DNA from: Chelydra serpentina
Taxonomy: Eukaryota; Chordata; Testudines; Chelydridae
Assembly (NCBI GenBank): GCA_037349315.1
Contig: JBAIAC010000557.1
Span: 1-64,000, forward strand
Length of the DNA stretch: 64,000 bases
Reading direction: 5' to 3'
Part shown: in pieces, positions 10,852 through 21,787 of the stretch
Numbering within the stretch: position 1 is the first letter of the stretch
Layout of the letters: each line of letters opens with the position of its first letter
Translations under genes and position numbers: made by a program
The notes under the pieces: generated by a model
Database searches by the model: none
What the model was told of the DNA's origin: nothing
Seen by the model: the letters and a program-made list of their open reading frames with translations, nothing else

Positions 10852-11989
10852 TGTGACGGTGTACTCCATAAGGCTTTATGGGGAGATGCTTCTAGATGTA
10901 GCATAAAACATATTCCAGTTATATCATATATACATGTGCCATGTAACATATCTCTGTAAAAGTTATTATCTACTGAATCTATTCCTCCTGTTTGTATGCA
11001 GGTATCATGTTTGTAGTTGAAGTTATGAATATTGGTTGTATATTTGCTTGTTTTCTATATAGCCTTAGTAAGAACATTTGATCAATGTCTGGAGAAAGGA
11101 ATGTGCAGGTTAAGTGCCCAGTCAAGAAACACTTAACAGACAATAGAACTTGGAGACACCAATTCACATCTGAGCTTTGCCAGGAATGTGACTTGGCTGG
11201 TAAGGAACTGAGTTGTGCATGGACATGTGACTTGCCCATGTGACCCCAAAACTCCATTTTGTTACTGGATGCTACACAGGGAGAGGGAGGGGTGTCCACC
11301 CAAAGGAGAAAGTCTATTTAAACCCCTGGGAGACCCCTCCATCTTGTCTTCAGCTGGCTAAAGAGAGAGCCTCTCCACACCCCCAAGGATATACCTGAAA
11401 GAAACTGGAACAAAGGACAATAACTATAGGGAGTGTGAGTGATTGCTGGACCCAGGCTAGGAGGACCATAGCCTGTAAAAGGAATTTTACTGGAACTGGT
11501 GAGGTTTTAATCTGTATTGAGTTTGATTAGACATAGACTTGCATGTTTTATTTTATTTTACTTAGTAATTCACTTTGTTCTGTCTGTTACTACTTGGAAC
11601 CACTTAAATCCTACTTCCTGTATTAGTAAAATCACTTTTTACTTATTAATTAACCTGGAGTATGTGTTAATACTTGGGGGGGGGGGCACACAGCTGTGCA
11701 TATCTCTCTATCAGTGTTACAGAGGGTGAACAATGTATGAGTTTACCCTGTCTAAGCTTTATACGGGGTAAAAAGGATTTATTTAGGGTTTGGACCCCAT
11801 TGGGAGTTGAGCATCTAAGTGCTAAAGGCAGGACCACTTCCTAAACTGCTTCCAGGTAAGCCTACAGCTGTTAGGGGACGTGGTTCAGACCTGGGTCTGG
11901 AGCGGGCTAATGGGTCTGGCTCAAACCAGGCAAGTCTCTGGAGTCCCAAGCTGGTTGGGCAAAGAAACAGGGGCAGAAGTAGCCTTGGC
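10852..11989 (+). mobile_element. AT-richer LTR, 3' end missing
   Basis: The element begins TGTGACGGTGTACTCC immediately after the broken CR1 and has a base composition unlike its neighbours. It ends against antisense CR1 sequence without a CA terminus. It resembles endogenous-retrovirus-type LTRs of turtles. Class and exact 3' limit are uncertain. Confidence 0.6.
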
Positions 11990-12757
11990 ATCTGCAAACT
12001 TGCTGAGGGTGCAATCCATGTGTAACAAGGTTGGACTCACCCAGTGGCACCTCCCCCTGGTTATCCAGGGAATTGCTCATCCAGCCTCCGGAGCGCCCTC
12101 TTCCGGCCGGTGATCCGCCTGACCGCTCTCTGGCCCCCGTGTCCCTCCCAGGACCCAGTGCCCCTTTCTCTGGGGTGCTTCCCCCACTGGCAGTACCCCA
12201 CAGCCTTAATCTTAGGGTTTCCCCCTCCCAGGGGAACCCCCCCTATCCCCACTTCGCCTCAGTGTACAGCTACTGCCAGTCCCCATCTAGCCCCACGCCC
12301 TGGGGCAGACTGCAGTGTAAGCCACTCATCATCAGCAAAGGGGGTTTGAACCTGCTGCCTCGGCCTTCCCATGGGCTGCCCCTGAACCTCAGTACCTGGG
12401 CTGGCCTTACCAGGCCTGCAGCCTGGGGTTTCCTTAGGCCGGAGCTCCCCGGCTCCCTTAGCCTTCCCCACAGCCCTGCACCACTTCAGGTCCCTGCTGC
12501 TTTCCTGGCAGCCAGGCCCATCTCTCTGGAAGCAGAGAGAGACTCCTTGGGCTTCTGGCTCACAGCCTCTTATAGGGCCCAGCTGCAGCTGCTTCCCCCA
12601 ATCAGCTCCGCTCTCAGAGTTGCAGCCCTCTCCTAGGGCTGTTTCAAGCCCCTCAGGGCAGAGGCGGGGGTAGCCACCCCACTACACCACGCCATCCTCC
12701 AGATCATTAATAGAGATATTGAACGAAACCGGGCCCAGGACCGACCCAGTTCAAGTC
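11990..12757 (-). repeat. Antisense CR1 fragment (about 100 bp) split by a solo LTR
   Basis: Positions 11990-12020 and 12687-12757 are the reverse complement of the CR1 RT segment that encodes [16 protein letters not shown] and nearby residues. The LTR at 12021-12686 interrupts it with a near-perfect 5-bp duplication. Confidence 0.85.
12021..12686 (+). mobile_element. Solo LTR (666 bp) in antisense CR1
   Basis: The element begins TGTAACAAGGTTGG and ends CCACCCCACTACA. Left flank CCATG and right flank CCACG form a 5-bp target duplication with one mismatch, and the two CR1 halves join correctly across it. Orientation is taken from similarity to other turtle LTRs and is tentative. Confidence 0.8.
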
Positions 12758-13350
12758 TCATCCCCCAGGGTTATGAGATGGAAGTTGTGACGGAGTAGAG
12801 AGCGAGATGGATCTGACCTGAGAGGCTGGCTGCATTGGGACAGGCTGCATTGGAAATGCAAGACTTTACCTGAGGCTGTAACATGAGCCAGGACGGGGAT
12901 TGGGAGGTGACACCTTTGGCTGGGAGAATGGACAGGCTAGAGGAGGGGACCCGGGGGAGGGGAAGAGAGGCTGCTGGAGGGTTTGGCTTTTTGGTTTGAG
13001 TTTGGAGCTGGGTGGTGAAACGCAGGGAGCCCCAGAGGTGGGGTCTAAGCTCTCTGCTCCCGAGAAGGGCCCAGCTGAGGGGTCCTGGTCATACTTACAA
13101 GCTCTGTTTGGACTCTTTCCTGACAACCCTAATAAACCTTCTGTTCTACTGGCTGGCTGAGAGTCACACTGAATACCGGGAAGAGGGGTGCAGGACCTGA
13201 CTCCCCCACACTCCGTGACAGAAGTGATCCATGTTGATGAAAAGTTCAAATGTTCTAGTCGATGCTTTGTCCCGGAGAGGGGGCCCTGCACTTCCCCAGG
13301 TCACCGGCTGGAGTGACCCCGCTCAGTTCAGATTTGAAGGGGGGAGAGAT
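12758..13350 (+). pseudogene. Gypsy element C remnant: RNase H end and polypurine tract
   Basis: Flanking the solo LTR at 12786-13220, short frames read QGYEME and then VDALSRRGGPALPQVTGW, the usual RNase H C-terminus of these Pol proteins. A polypurine tract GAAGGGGGGAGAGA (13337-13350) directly precedes an LTR start (TGTGATAAAG), the standard 3' arrangement. The upstream part of the element is missing. Confidence 0.8.
12786..13220 (+). mobile_element. Solo LTR (435 bp) with perfect GAAGT duplication
   Basis: The element begins TGTGACGGAGTAGAG and ends CACACTCCGTGACA. Both flanks are GAAGT (12781-12785 and 13221-13225), a perfect 5-bp target duplication. It lies inside the RNase H remnant of element C. 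Confidence 0.92.
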
Positions 13351-13930
13351 GTGATAAAGTGGGGGATTTTCTTAGTGTTTTGCATGAACCCTGCGTGCCT
13401 CAGTTTCCCGGTGTGCTGCATGTGTAATGAGGGGTGGGGGGGGGTCTGTTGTTGCAGAGGACCAGGTGTGACCTCGCCCAGCAGCCTGCACCCCGGACAA
13501 TGGCCTGGAGATGGGGGACCTGGGGACTGGTGACTGGGAGGCCCAGCCCAGCTTGGGAGCCAGCCAGTTCTGGCCAGTGGGAGGACAATGGGCTGTGGAA
13601 AGACCCTGGTGACCTGACCAGGGGTGGAAACAAAGGCCGGGAGTGAGGAGAGGCTGAGAGGAGAGAGGGCCCAGCTGACCTGTTTACCTGGGACTGCAGC
13701 CAATGGACAGGGGAGGAGCTGTTGGGGGAGATGATAGGGGATGATCGGCGGGAAGGAGGGGGTGGCTGGACTGGGGGGGAGCAGCCAGAGCCCCCCTGGA
13801 CGCGGGACAGACCTAGATGTGCTGGGCTGAGGGGGGCCAGGCCCGAGGGCCGGAGAGTTTCCTGTGCTGGGGTCAGATGCTCAACAAACCTCCTGTTTTG
13901 CGCTGGCTGAGAGTCACAGCAGGTTAGATA
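13351..13930 (+). mobile_element. 3' LTR of Gypsy element C (3' edge uncertain)
   Basis: It begins TGTGATAAAGTGGG directly after a polypurine tract and contains the LTR block GCCTCAGTTTCCC. Near its end it has CAACAAACCTCCTG with GCTGGCTGAGAGTCAC, as in related LTRs. The terminal CA could not be placed. Confidence 0.65.
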
Positions 13931-14130
13931 TGGGGGGGCTTTGCTCTCTCTGGGCGTGGAGGTCCCGGGGGCCCAGAGCGAGGGGACTCCCTGAGGGGCC
14001 CATGGCTAGAGCCAGGCTGCTGGAGGCTCAGAGGTGCGGTCCCGGGAGGGGTGGGACCAGAGGGCCTAGCCCACTTGTCCTGGAGACCCCGTTCACAGAG
14101 CCAGCCTCTGAGTGCGACCCCCTTATACAT

Positions 14131-14237
14131 TGAAAACCCCTTGGTATCTATTTAACACCACTATAAATGCTGGAGGCAGAGCAGGGTTTGGGGTGGAGGC
14201 TGACAGCTCGTGACCCCCAGTTTGAGAACCCCTGGCC
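14131..14237. repeat. Fragment resembling a non-autonomous hAT-type DNA transposon end
   Basis: The segment GACCCCCAGTTTGAGAACCC near 14211-14232 resembles the reverse complement of the CAGTGGTTCTCAAAC-type hAT terminus. The rest is a short GC-rich body. Assignment is weak. Confidence 0.4.
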
Positions 14238-14573
14238 TAGCCCCAGCGTGAGGGGGTGCAGCCTTCCCAGAGGCGTCACACTGAAGGGGGTCCCTCCCAG
14301 GGGCCGTAGGGAGCCGGGGGGCACAAGGCCTGTGAGTCTGTGACAGCCGTCAATGCCGGCTTCCCAGGCCTGGCAGTGCCGGGGGGAGGACATAGCGGTG
14401 CCCGTGTGTTGGCCTGGGGGGGCTCTGCACTGGCTCCCCCAGCTCCCCGGGCGCGGCTGTGCCCCCTGCCCCCCTGGAGCAGCTCGGGCTGCCCCACTCC
14501 CGCGAGCGCGCCCCACGGCGAAGCCCCAGCAGCTGGTGAGCCCAGGGTGTTGGAGCCCCGTGGAACGGGGGGT
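14238..14573. other. No recognised feature
   Basis: This is GC-rich intergenic sequence between repeat fragments and Gypsy element B. Open frames on both strands show no recognisable similarity. Confidence 0.4.
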
Positions 14574-14578
14574 GCCCC

Positions 14579-15145
14579 TGTGACGAACTAGGACTGTTGT
14601 TAAGGTTTCCCTGAGTACTGTGTGGGTGCCTCGGTTTCCCCTATGCGGGGCTTGAGTATCTAGGTGGCGGGACAACGGTGTATGATTGTTACAAAGCCCT
14701 AGAAGGCAGAGGCCTGGACACAGAGAATGGCTCTGTCTCCTGGCAAGAGATGGCCCGGCCCTTCCCCCGGCAAAGGTATGAGCTGAAGGTGTCGGAACAA
14801 AGGGATCAGGTGACCTCCTGGCCCGGGAAGCAGACAAAGGGGGAGGAAGGGCGGGAGAGTTTCAGTTGGGGGCTGGCCGGAGAAGAGGCGAGAGAGGCAG
14901 ACAGGGTCTGGCCTCCCTGCCCCGTCTGGAGCTGTGGGGCGAAATGCAGGGAGCCCCCAGGCTGGGGTCTAAGCTCCCTGCCCCCCGGAAGGGCCCGACT
15001 GAGGAGTCCTGGATGTACTGACAAGCTCTGGTTGGACTGTGTTCCTGGCATCTCTAATAAACCTTCTGTTCTACTGGCTGGCTGAGACTCCCAGTGAATC
15101 CGGGGAAGAGGGGTGCAGGGCCGGACTCCCCTATACTCCGTGACA
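14579..15145 (+). repeat. 5' LTR of Gypsy element B
   Basis: It starts TGTGACGAACTAGG and ends ACTCCGTGACA, with imperfect inverted termini TGTGACG and CGTGACA. An AATAAA signal lies in CTCTAATAAACC near 15055. It is the same length as the 3' LTR. Confidence 0.95.
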
Positions 15146-15147
15146 AC

Positions 15148-15165
15148 TGGTGGCAGCGGTGGGAT
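15148..15165 (+). other. Primer binding site, complementary to tRNA-Leu
   Basis: TGGTGGCAGCGGTGGGAT is the exact complement of the last 18 bases, including CCA, of vertebrate tRNA-Leu(AAG) as I recall it. It lies 2 bp after the 5' LTR, the standard site for primer tRNA annealing. Confidence 0.8.
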
Positions 15166-15607
15166 GTTCTGCACCCCGTGAACGGCGCTTCCTGCAGTAA
15201 GTAACTGGGGAGCAGTAGAACGAAGGGGGGCTAACGAGGACCAGGCGTGCTGAAGGCTCACGGAGGAGCGGTTTCGGGGAGCGGAGGAGCTACGCTTAAC
15301 CCCTGGGAGTGTGTGACCAGCAAGAAGGACTGTGCAATGATGGGGTCCCCCTGGGGACTGCAGTGAGCAGTCCCAGGGGCGGAGGAGCCTGCGGCTTGGC
15401 CCTGGGAGAGAGAAGGAATTTTGCAGGGACAGGGATCCCCTGGGGGTGCCGTGAGTGGACCCAGGGGCGGAGGAGCTGCAGCTCGACCCTGGCAAAGAGG
15501 CGGTGACCTGGAGAAGGGCTGGCACACTTGGGGTTCGTCCTGGAAACCGTGGGGAGCTAAGAGCACACAGGCCTGCGGATCCACAGCAACGTGGGAGCAG
15601 TGACGTG

Positions 15608-18079
15608 ATGGCGTATCGCCTTCTCCTTAAGAAGAGCATTGTAACCCTGTGCAAAAAGAGAGGGATACCCATTGGAAAGCTCACTAAAGCCCAGTTAATC
15701 ACGCGGCTGGAGGAGGATGACCATTCCAGGGAGCAGATTCCTGACCCCAATGGGGCTACAGCAGGATCTGGGAGCAGCTGGAGCGATAGCCTGGCATCCC
15801 CAAGAGTCTGGTCCCCAACCAGACGGGGGTCTTCACGATCGGGTTCCCCAGCAGGGGATCGGAGACGGATGGGACTGGAGCTGAGTCCGAGAGAGCAAGA
15901 GGACGGTGAGAGACAGCAAGAGCCCGAGAAAGACCTACAGAAGAAGCAGCAGCGTGAACTTGCGGTGGTGGAACGGAGAGGCATAGGGGACTGGCCAGGG
16001 GTAAGTGGGGACAGATCCCGGGGTGCCAGCTCCGCAGGGAACCTCGATCCTAAATTGCTGCCCCTGGTTAAGGAGGGTGGGGATGTGGAGGCCCACCTCA
16101 CTGCCTTGGAGCAGGCTGGTGATTGGAACCAGGGAGACCCTGCGGAAAAGCCCCGGGATCTAACCCCCTTGCTGGGTCCCAAGGCCATAAACTCCGCCAG
16201 CCAGATGGGTGGGATGGTGGACGGATTTCCACTCCTGGCCCTGGACTCAAGCCCTATGGACCCCCAGTGGAAGCGGAAGCTGATGGTCAATGGAGAGACA
16301 TTCGGGGGGTGGCAAGACCCCGGGAAAGAGAGAATTGTGGTCAGGCCCCGGGTGGTGCACCCCCACCAGCTGCTGAGGGGCTGTGTGACCTGGGTGAGGG
16401 TCCCAGGGACGGACCCATTCGCCCTGCCTATGGCCCAGATCCCTGAGCAGACCCAGGAGGGGTCGGGCTGGCTGGTGGTTGGGGGTCTCCAGGATATCAG
16501 CGGTGAGGTGCTGTTGGGGGGTGACTGTGTATCTTTGGGACAGGATCCAGGCCCTGTAACGGCCGAGGATTTGAATTTGAACTCAGGAAACCAATTGGCT
16601 AAGAGGGAAATGGTCAGTGAAAATGCAAATGACCTGGCTGGCAGTGGGGAGGAGCTGCCAAGCTCCGGTTACCTGCCTGCCTGGAACCAGACCCCTAGGG
16701 CGGGGTGGGTCAGAGAGATGCTCCCCGCCCCCCTGCACACTGGAGAGGTGGCTCACGCTGGCTCTGATGCTGTTACCAAAGCAGCGAGCTCGCTGCCTGG
16801 CCCCACAGGGACAGCCAAGGCAGCGCTGAGCACCGGGGGAGCAGAGACCCCAGCTGAGTGGGGGGACACACAGGCAGGGCAGGACGGCTGCCAACCAGGC
16901 TTGCCTGGTCCAGAGGTGCTGCCGGGAAGTGATTCCACGGCAGGGAGGAAGCCACCAGGGACAGGGCTCAGTGGTGCGGTGACCCCAGGCCTGGCCAGTG
17001 AGCTGCAGAGGGATCCCGCCTTGGAGAAGCTAAGGGAACTGGCTGGCCACAGCGCTGCAAACCCCCTTGGGGAAGACTGCAGAGACAGATCCCTGTGGGA
17101 GAAGGGTTTCCTGTGCCGGGAATGGGCTGCCCAAGGGGAAGTAGAACTGTGGGGAATCAGGAGGCAGCCAGTGAGGCCCCAGAAGTACCATCACCGGTTA
17201 TTACACCTGGCCCAGGGGAAGGAAGAAGATCCCTGGAGGTCCCTGCCCATCAGGGAGGAACCTTTCCAGAAGGTGGCTATGAATAGGGTGGGCCCCCTCA
17301 GCAGGGCAACCCAGTTGGGGAAGAAGTACATTCTGGTGGTGGTAGATTTCGCCACCCGCTACCCCGAGGCGGTGCCCTTATCCTCCATTGAAGCAGACAC
17401 CGTGGCGGATGCGCTGCTGACCATTTTCAGCCGAGTGGGGTTCCCCAAGGAAGGCCTGACAGACCAAGGGTCCAACTTCATGTCGGCCCTGCTCCGGTGC
17501 TTGTGGGAGAAATGTGGGGTCCGGCACAGTTGGGCCTCAGCATATTATCCCCAGTGCAATGGGCTGGTGGAGAGAGTTCAGGGGACCGTGAGGCTGATGC
17601 TGAAGACTTGCATCAATCAGCATCCACAGGACTGGGACAAGTACCTGCCCCACCGATGGCACAGGGAAGTGCCCCAGGAATCACCAGGGGGCTTCCCTTT
17701 CAAGCTGTGGTATGGGAGGAGAGTAAGGGGACCCCTAGAACCGGTAAGGGACAATTGGGAGAAGAAGGGGGAAGACCCCCTGATGGATCTCTCCCCTGAG
17801 ATGGAAGGCCATCCTCCCATCAGGTGTCCCCCATTCAGAGTAACTGGGAAAAGAGCCCAGAACCTGGAGAGAGAGGCCAAGGACAGGCTGGCTTTAGAGG
17901 TGAACCAGTCATTCAGCAGCCCAGGGCTGGCCAAGGCGGAGGCGATCAGAGATTGGCCTGTTCCCCAGACCAAGAAACAGGGCCAGGCCTTTAGCGGGAT
18001 GGCGGGGTACCACCAGAGGTTTGTACCCCCCTTTAGCTCCCTAGCTGCCCCCATCACAGAGCTAGGTGTGACGGAGTAG
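15608..18079 (+). pseudogene. Gag-Pol frame of Gypsy element B, RT core deleted
   Basis: The ATG at 15608 was chosen because KKRGIPIGKLTKAQLITRLE follows, a SAP-like Gag N-terminus common in these elements. The protease region near 16260-16500 has QDPG where an active D-T/S-G triad is expected. The integrase core shows the catalytic pattern D580 (VVVDFATRY), D619 (LTDQGSNF) and E655 (GLVERVQG), that is D-38-D-35-E. Next, LEREAKDRLALEV (start of RT) runs straight into AEAIRDWPVPQTKKQ (end of RT), so the catalytic RT core is gone. The frame ends in the first bases of the nested LTR (stop 18077-18079). It is a non-functional copy. Confidence 0.85.
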
Positions 18080-18474
18080 AGAGCGAGATGGATCTGACCT
18101 GAGGGAAAGGCTGCATTGGAAATGTGAGACTTTACCTGAGGCTGTAACATGAGCCAGGACGGGGGTTGGGAGGTGACACCTTTGGCTGGGAGTTTGTGTG
18201 CTGGCTTGGGAGAGGAAGGGAGGGGGGCAGACAGGGTCTGGCCTCCCTGGCCCAGGTGGAGCTGCGGGGCGAAATGCAGGGAGCCCCAGGCTGGGGTCTA
18301 AGCTCCCTGCCCCCCGGAAGGACCCGACTGAGGGGTCCTGGATGTACTGACAAGCTCTGGTTGGACTGTGTTCCTGGCATCTCTAATAAACCTTCTGTTC
18401 TACTGGCTGGCTGAGACTCCCAGTGAATCCGGGGAAGAGGGGTGCAGGGCCGGACTCCCCTATACTCCGTGACA
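18067..18474 (+). mobile_element. Solo LTR nested in Gypsy element B, CTAGG duplication
   Basis: This 408-bp element begins TGTGACGGAGTAGAG and ends ATACTCCGTGACA. CTAGG lies on both sides (18062-18066 and 18475-18479). It splits the RT end from RNase H of element B, so it inserted later than element B. Confidence 0.95.
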
Positions 18475-19171
18475 CTAGGTAAGAAGGGGAAGTCAGACGA
18501 GGCAGTCTGGACCGAGCAGGGCCAGAGGGCTCTCTGTGCGCTGAAGGAGGCTCTAATCCAGGGCCCAATAGATCGAGTAAACCCAGACCGGGCCAAGCCC
18601 TGTACAGTGTTCACCGAAGCCTCAGACACAGGGCTGGGCGCGGGGCTGACGCAGACCTATGCGAAGCAGGGGAGACACCCCATCGGGTATCTGAGCAAGG
18701 AGCTGCTGCCCTGGAGGCAGAACGGTCAGGCCATAGAGAGGGAATGCCTGGCCCTGGGGCAGGCCCTTAAGAAGCAGCAGCCGGATCTATTTGGGTGGTG
18801 CTTTACGGGGTATATTCACCACCTCGCCCCGACGTGGCTGCATCCAGGAAAAGGGGCCGATGCCGAGCGGCTGGTGACACAGACACGTGGTCAGAGAGGG
18901 GACCAGATCAAGAGTGAGGCTCTTAACCAAGAGAGCCCGAATTACAGCCCTCCAGACTGGAGCGCTGGGAAAAGACCTGATCTCAGCTTGAACCCCAGGG
19001 GTTTTGGGATGGGAAGAGGGCACGGGCCGCATAAACCTTCCCACATGCGGCCTGCGGGTGCCATCAAGCCCACCCGACCTAAGGGAGCCCGTGGAACTGG
19101 AACGGCCTGGTGTGACCAGGTTCGAACTTCCCCAGGTCACTGGCTAAAGTGACCCCGCTCAGTTCGGTCTC
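18475..19171 (+). pseudogene. RNase H part of Gypsy element B Pol
   Basis: The frame resumes after the nested LTR with VWTEQGQRALCALKEAL, FTEASDTGLGAGL and IERECLALGQALKK, typical of Gypsy RNase H. The first catalytic position is Glu (TEAS) where Asp (TDAS) is usual. Frameshifts follow before the polypurine tract. Confidence 0.8.
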
Positions 19172-19185
19172 GAAGGGGGGAGAGA

Positions 19186-19752
19186 TGTGACGAACTAGGA
19201 CTGTTGTTAAGGTTTCCCTGAGTACTGTGTGGGTGCCTCGGTTTCCCCTATGTGGGGCTTGAGTATCTAGGTGGCGGGACAACGGTGCATGATTGTTACA
19301 AAGCCCTAGAAGGCAGAGGCCTGGACACAGAGAATGGCCCTGTCTCCTGGCAACAGATGGCCCGGCCCCTCCCCCGGCAAAGGTGAGAGCTGAAGGTGTG
19401 AGAACAAAGGGATCAGGTGACCTCCTGGCCCGGGAAGCAGACAAAGGCGGAGGAGGGGCGGGAGAGTTTCAGTTTGGAGCTGGCCGGAGAAGAGGGGAGG
19501 GGGGCAGACAGGGTCTGGCCTCCCTGCCCCGTCTGGAGCTGTGGGGCGAAATGCAGGGAGCCCCCAGGCTGGGGTCTAAGCTCCCTGCCCCCCGGAAGGA
19601 CCCGACTGAGGGGTCCTGGATGTACTGACAAGCTCTGGTTGGGCTGTGTTCCTGGCATCTCTAATAAACCTTCTGTTCTACTGACTGGCTGAGACTCCCA
19701 GTGAATCCGGGGAAGAGGGGTGCAGGGCCGGACTCCCCTATACTCCGTGACA
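19186..19752 (+). repeat. 3' LTR of Gypsy element B
   Basis: It is the same length (567 bp) as the 5' LTR. It is preceded by GAAGGGGGGAGAGA (19172-19185) and followed by the GCCCC target duplication. Confidence 0.95.
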
Positions 19753-19960
19753 GCCCCACCTACAGCCCCCCCGGCCAGCTCGCCCCAGCTCCTGCGCCCC
19801 TGGGAACACCCGGCTGCCACACCGACAAACAGCTGCCGGCGGCTCCCCGTCCCCCATGGGCCAGGGCAGGAAAACGCCAGGTCTGGCCCCTGGCCAGGGA
19901 CGGGAATAGCCGAAAAGAGCCTCGAGTCACAGACCCAGAAACAGCTGCGGGGACGCCGCA

Positions 19961-20795
19961 CGGCTATGGGGCATTGGGGTCAGCCCTGACTGCGAGGGGG
20001 GAGCCCCCCACTGAATCCCCCCGCAGCCCAGCGCCCCCTAGCTCTATGGGGCATTGGGGTTAGCCCTGACTGCGAGGGGGGAGTCCCCCCCCTGCAGCCC
20101 AGCACCCCCTAGCGCTATGGGGCATTGGGGTCAGCCCTGACTGCGAGGGGAGAGGCCCCTACCGCAGCCCAGCGCCCCCTAGCGCTATGGGGCATTGGGG
20201 TCAGCCCTGACTGCGAGGGGAGAGGCCCCTACCGCAGCCCAGCGCCCCACGGCTATGGGGCATTGGGGTCAGCCCTGATTGCAAGGGGAGAGCCCCCCAC
20301 CGAGCCCCCCCCCGCAGCCCAGCACCCCCTAGCGCTATGGGGCATTGGGGTCAGCCCTGACTGCGAGGGGAGAGCCCCCCACCGAGCCCCCCCCAGCAGC
20401 CCAGCGCCCCCTAGCGCTATAGGGCATTGGGGTCAGCCCTGACTGCAAGGGGAGAGTGTCCCCCCCTGCAGCCCAGCACCCCCTAGCGCTATGGGGCATT
20501 GGGGTCAGCCCTGACTGCGAGGGGGGAGCCCCCCACCGAGCCCCTCCGCAGCCCAGCGCCCCCTAGCTCTATGGGGCATTGGGGTTAGCCCTGACTGCGA
20601 GGGGAGAGTCTCCCCCCTGCAGCCCAGCACCCCCTAGCGCTATGGGGCATTGGGGTCAGCCCTGACTGCGAGGGGGGAGCCCCACACCGAGCCCCCCCGC
20701 AGCCCAGCGCCCCCTAGCGCTATGGGGCATTGGGGTCAGCCCTGACTGCGAGGGGGGAGCCCCCCACCGAGCCCCCCCCGCAGCCCAGTGCCCCC
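19961..20795. repeat. 70-82-bp minisatellite, about 11 copies
   Basis: Units share GCTATGGGGCATTGGGGT, CAGCCCTGACTGCGAGGGG and CAGCCCAGCGCCCCCTAGC, and differ in a central CCCACCGAGCCCC block. Confidence 0.93.
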
Positions 20796-21063
20796 TTGTG
20801 CCACAAGGTCGAGCCACCAACACAGGTTTCCCGCAGCACGGTGGGATCCCTGGACATCTCCCACCCCTGCACTCACCGCCCCCCAGCCCTGATTAATGGC
20901 CAGGGTGTGACGGGAGCGGCCCCCTCTCCCCCCCATGTATTACCTGCAATGCCTGCCCCTCCCCCAGCTCGGGGCAGCACGTCCCCTTCCATTGCTGGGA
21001 ACCTGGCGAGACTCTGGGTGCCTTGTAGAGCTCTAGGGAGGGGCTGGAGGGGGGGGCTGGGCC

Positions 21064-21787
21064 CTGTGGGTCCCCAGGAGGGGGCTGGAAGTGGGATTAA
21101 GGGGGTTCCCAGGAGGGGGCTGGAAGGAGGGTTGAGGGGGTTCCCAGGAGGGGGCTGGAAGGAGGGTTGAAGGGGTTCCCAGGAGGGAGCTGGAAGGGGG
21201 GTTAAGGGGGTTCCCAGGAAGGGGCTGGAAGCGGGGTTGAGGGGGTTCCCAGGAGGGGGCTGGAAGGAGGGTTGAGGGGGTTCCCAGGAAGGGGCTGGAA
21301 GCGGGGTTGAGGGGGTTCCCAGGAGGGGGCTGGAAGGGGGGTTGAGGGGGTTCCCAGGAGGGGGCTGGAAGGAGGGTTGAGGGGGTTCCCAGGAGGGGGC
21401 TGGAAGGGGGGTTGAGGGGGTTCCCAGGAGGGGGCTGGAAGGGGGGTTAAGGGGGTTCCCAGGAAGGGGCTGGAAGGGGGGTTAAGGGGGTTCCCAGGAA
21501 GGGGCTGGAAGGGGGGTTGAGGGGGTTCCCAGGAGGGGGCTGGAAGGAGGGTTGAGGGGGTTCCCAGGAAGGGGCTGGAAGGGGGGTTGAGGGGGTTCCC
21601 AGGAAGGGGCTGGAAGCGGGGTTGAGGGGGTTCCCAGGAGGGGGCTGGAAGGGGGGTTGAGGGGGTTCCCAGGAGGGGGCTGGAAGGGGGGCCGGGCCCT
21701 GTGGGTTCCCAGGAGGGGGCTGGAAGGGGAGCCGGGCCCCGTGGGTTCCCTGGAAGGGGGGCTGGGCCCCGTGGGACCCCGGGAAAG
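21064..21787. repeat. 36-bp minisatellite, about 20 copies
   Basis: The unit is GGGGGTTCCCAGGAGGGGGC plus TGGAAGGNGGGTTGAG. Copies differ at a few purine positions, and the final copies degenerate to GCCGGGCCC variants. Confidence 0.95.

Larger units (their letters stand above)
14579..19752 (+). mobile_element. Gmr1-like Ty3/Gypsy element B, both LTRs and target duplication
   Basis: Two 567-bp LTRs (14579-15145 and 19186-19752) bracket the element, and GCCCC duplications lie at 14574-14578 and 19753-19757. A primer binding site (15148-15165) follows the 5' LTR after two bases, and a polypurine tract (19172-19185) precedes the 3' LTR. The internal frame from 15608 holds Gag N-terminus, protease region and integrase. 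After a deleted RT core come the RT end and RNase H. Integrase lies upstream of RT and RNase H, the Gmr1-type order. About 20 substitutions and no length change separate the two LTRs by eye. A solo LTR (18067-18474) is nested inside. The element cannot be autonomous because RT is missing. Confidence 0.92.
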
